Shown here in pieces: positions 61,669 to 64,000 of a DNA stretch of 64,000 nt. Both the position numbers and the translations under genes were made by a program. Under the pieces are notes generated by a model that was given only the letters and a program-made list of their open reading frames with translations, had not been told where the DNA came from and did no database searches. The stretch comes from Tremella fuciformis (Eukaryota; Basidiomycota; Tremellomycetes; Tremellales; Tremellaceae). The stretch is taken from contig CP136492.1 in NCBI GenBank assembly GCA_032768795.1, positions 2,046,001 through 2,110,000 of the forward strand. Reading direction: 5' to 3'. Position 1 is the first letter of the stretch. Every line of letters begins with the position of its first letter.

Positions 61669-64000
61669 ATGATGTTTGGCAAGGCAGCGTGGGTCTCCTA
61701 CATGAAATGGGTGTGAGGATGGCTGACCCCACAGAGGCCATATCCGGCCGTACCTCCGCCTACACGTCCCATCCCCCGAACACTTCACCTCCAACCCCTC
61801 CCTCCTCCACACCCTCCCCAACGGCCTCGGCTCGACCGGCACATCGCTAGTCGGCGCCAAATCATCCCCGGCATCGCAGACGACCAACGGCGCTAGAGGC
61901 GCGTACGGGTCATCTTCAAACTCGTCAGCCGGTGGGGGGTACCACGGTCATGCGCGCGCATTCCTCTCCCTGCCCCAGACCAGCAGCGTCGATCCGTCCC
62001 AGAGCTTGACGGGCAATGACGACAGCCAGCAGAAACGCCGCGAGAGGCGGCTCTTGGTCCGACAGCAGAAGGATGCATCGGCTGCTACGACTCGACCCGG
62101 ACGCGAAGTGCGCATCGTCGACTTGCGCGCCCCGACCTATAAAGAGTGGAAAATACTGCAACTCGATGATGTACCCGAGGACAGCCAGGAAGATCTGCGG
62201 CGTGCGATCGAGTGGCGCTCGTTTGCCGCGAGCGAAACGCGTGTAGTGGAGGAGCAGGAGCAGGAGCAGATTGCTGGTCCGAGCCGCCCCAGGACACCGC
62301 CCAGGTCAAAAGCTCCTTCCCGTGCCAGCAGCCCGAGCTCGGCATCCCGCCGCCGTCGACCGGAGAGTGCGCTGGGAAGGTCGAGGAGCACCGTTGAGCT
62401 GTGGCAAGTGGGCCTCCCTACCCCTGCGTCGCATAGTATTGTGCGGACGTACTCTTCCCGCGCAACAGAGGTCCTTGTTCCTGCCACAGACGAACAAACC
62501 TTGGACCTTGCCCGAGAGGCAGAGACGGACGCGCTTGTTGTGGCCGTCACCAAGCCCACGCTGGCCAAGAACGGAGGACGCATAGAGCAAGATCTCGCAG
62601 GCGTATTCAGCACCGTCTCCTCCATCGGTCGACCACGTCGGTACTCGGTCGCAGCCGTACAACGCCCTTCGCTTGACGACCCGCCGAACCGTGTCCAGAC
62701 GTCCACCTCCCCTCCTCGGGTGCGACAGCAGACCCCTCACAAATCGGCCGAAGACGACAAGGACAGGAAGATCTGTGACGCCCTCATTCGAGCTCGAAAG
62801 CAGAACGATCGCTCTCACGCCGAGGCCCTCATTGCGCACTACCGATCCCCACGCACATCTTCGCCCTTCATCTCCGAAATCGACTCACAGCCTCAGCCTC
62901 AGGCAACGGGTGTCAATCATCTCCCACTGCCCGCCGGATATGATGTGCGCACTTACAATGCATGTCTCTCGGCTCTACTAGCGCTCCGCCGAACGGGCGA
63001 GTCCATTGCGCCCATACTCGACATATACAACGAGATGCTCGCGCGGGACGTCATCCCCAACGGACGCACGTATGCCCATGTCATCCACGCCCTGTGTGCG
63101 CGAGAGGCGGACATACAGTCCAGTGCTGCCCGATGGGGAAAGGCCAAGTACTGGGGTCAATGGCGCGCAGCGAATCTCGGCACTCCATGGGACGCGTCGC
63201 AAGCTGCCGAGCAAGATGCACTCTTCGAAAGCTACAAGTCTGAGGAGAATGCCGCCGCTGCCCTTCGTCTGTTCAAAGCTGCCATCCTCAAGCACGGCCG
63301 CGGCTGGGCGTTTGCCGCTACCACGTATTCGCATGTCCTCGGAGCCTGTGCGGCGCAGAACCCCCCCGACGTCCAAGGTGCGAGCGATGTCATGCGCAAC
63401 GCTCTCGCTCGTAGTCGACCGATTGCCGGAGTCGAATCGCTTTATCGTTTCGTCTTCAGTCTTTACGGCCGAGTGGGCGACAAAAAAGGTGTCGAGGCGA
63501 CCTGGACCGCTTTCCAGCATGCCCTTGCAGCCATCCCGCCAGCTGAAGTCAACGCCGCCGATGTCATCGAAGATGCGGAAGACGAAGCTCAGGCTTCCTC
63601 GGGAGACTCCGCCGACGATCGCGAGGGTTCTATTGCTTCGGAGAGACGAGTGCAGGCACGTCTTTCAGGTAACATCCGCCTCGCATACGCATCCGCAATT
63701 GAAGCCTTTGTCAGTGTGTCCGAAGTCACCCGTGCCAGCGAGATATTCCAGTCAGTGCTCGACTCGCTGTCCGCTCCCGGGTCCACGCCTGGCCTGCCGC
63801 CGCCGGCGGATGCCCCGACATTCAGGACCTTCGTTGTTTCGCTAGCGCGAACTGGTCAAGTCGACGAGGTCGTGAAGTGGGTTGAGAAAGTTTCGTCCAG
63901 CAAGGCCTATTCGAGCATAGTGCAAAGCAAGGAATTCGTCTCGGGCATCCTGATTGTCTGCGAAATGTTCAGCAGGTCTGGGCACTGGCTCGAAGCAATA
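61669..64000 (+). CDS. PPR-like, probably mitochondrial protein (3' end outside window)
   Basis: Exon 1 (61669-61688) and exon 2 (from 61735, open to the right edge) are joined by a 46-nt intron; over 760 residues are visible. The start MMFGKAAGHIRPYLRLHVPS is basic and amphipathic, as in mitochondrial presequences. A long disordered Ser/Arg part contains VRIVDLRAPTYKEWKILQLD. From about 63000 helical repeats appear, such as YDVRTYNACLSALLALRRTG with ILDIYNEMLARDVIPNGRTY, the 35-residue pentatricopeptide pattern, and later SYKSEENAAAALRLFKAAIL. PPR proteins bind organellar RNA and control its processing or translation. The RNA target is unknown. Because the frame has no stop in the window, length and domain count are incomplete. 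Confidence 0.75.

Overview
The window comes from a filamentous or yeast-forming basidiomycete, most likely a tremellomycete. The reasons are dense short introns (mostly 37-50 nt, GT-AG, spliced into well conserved proteins), about 55% GC, a fungal-specific transcription factor domain, a hexokinase with many introns, and fungal LTR retrotransposons. The taxon is an inference from gene structure, not from a marker gene. No rRNA, tRNA or CRISPR array was recognised. Exon boundaries were derived by hand from splice sites and reading-frame continuity; there are no transcript data.

Layout. (1) 1-1907: C-terminal part of a fungal-specific transcription factor. (2) 2008-10706: a minus-strand tandem array of six related membrane proteins (Cys cluster next to one membrane segment, N-glycosylation-rich tail, PPxY motifs in three copies) plus one truncated relic. 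(3) 11258-13667: hexokinase in 16 coding exons. (4) 13950-30160: six BTB/POZ-like paralogues in alternating orientation. The series is split by a DNA transposon (about 15965-26366) that encodes a DDE integrase and a convergent gene of unknown function; a young Ty3/Gypsy chromovirus-type retrotransposon is nested inside it. (5) 30245-36525: a conserved-looking hypothetical gene, proteasome subunit alpha-5 and an RNF216-like RBR ubiquitin ligase. (6) 37208-57223: ten head-to-tail plus-strand genes for small Ser/Pro/Thr-rich, probably disordered proteins, several with a TATA box 80-120 bp before the ATG. Intron 1 of one of them holds an intact Ty1/Copia element with identical LTRs. (7) 57308-64000: a DUF1349 protein, eIF1A, a RING-finger protein and the start of a PPR-like, probably mitochondrial protein that runs off the right edge.

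Housekeeping genes (hexokinase, PSMA5, eIF1A) thus alternate with three lineage-specific gene expansions, and the young mobile elements sit inside or next to those expansions. The most novel parts are the two-gene transposon, the PPxY membrane-protein array, the BTB cluster and the disordered-protein array.
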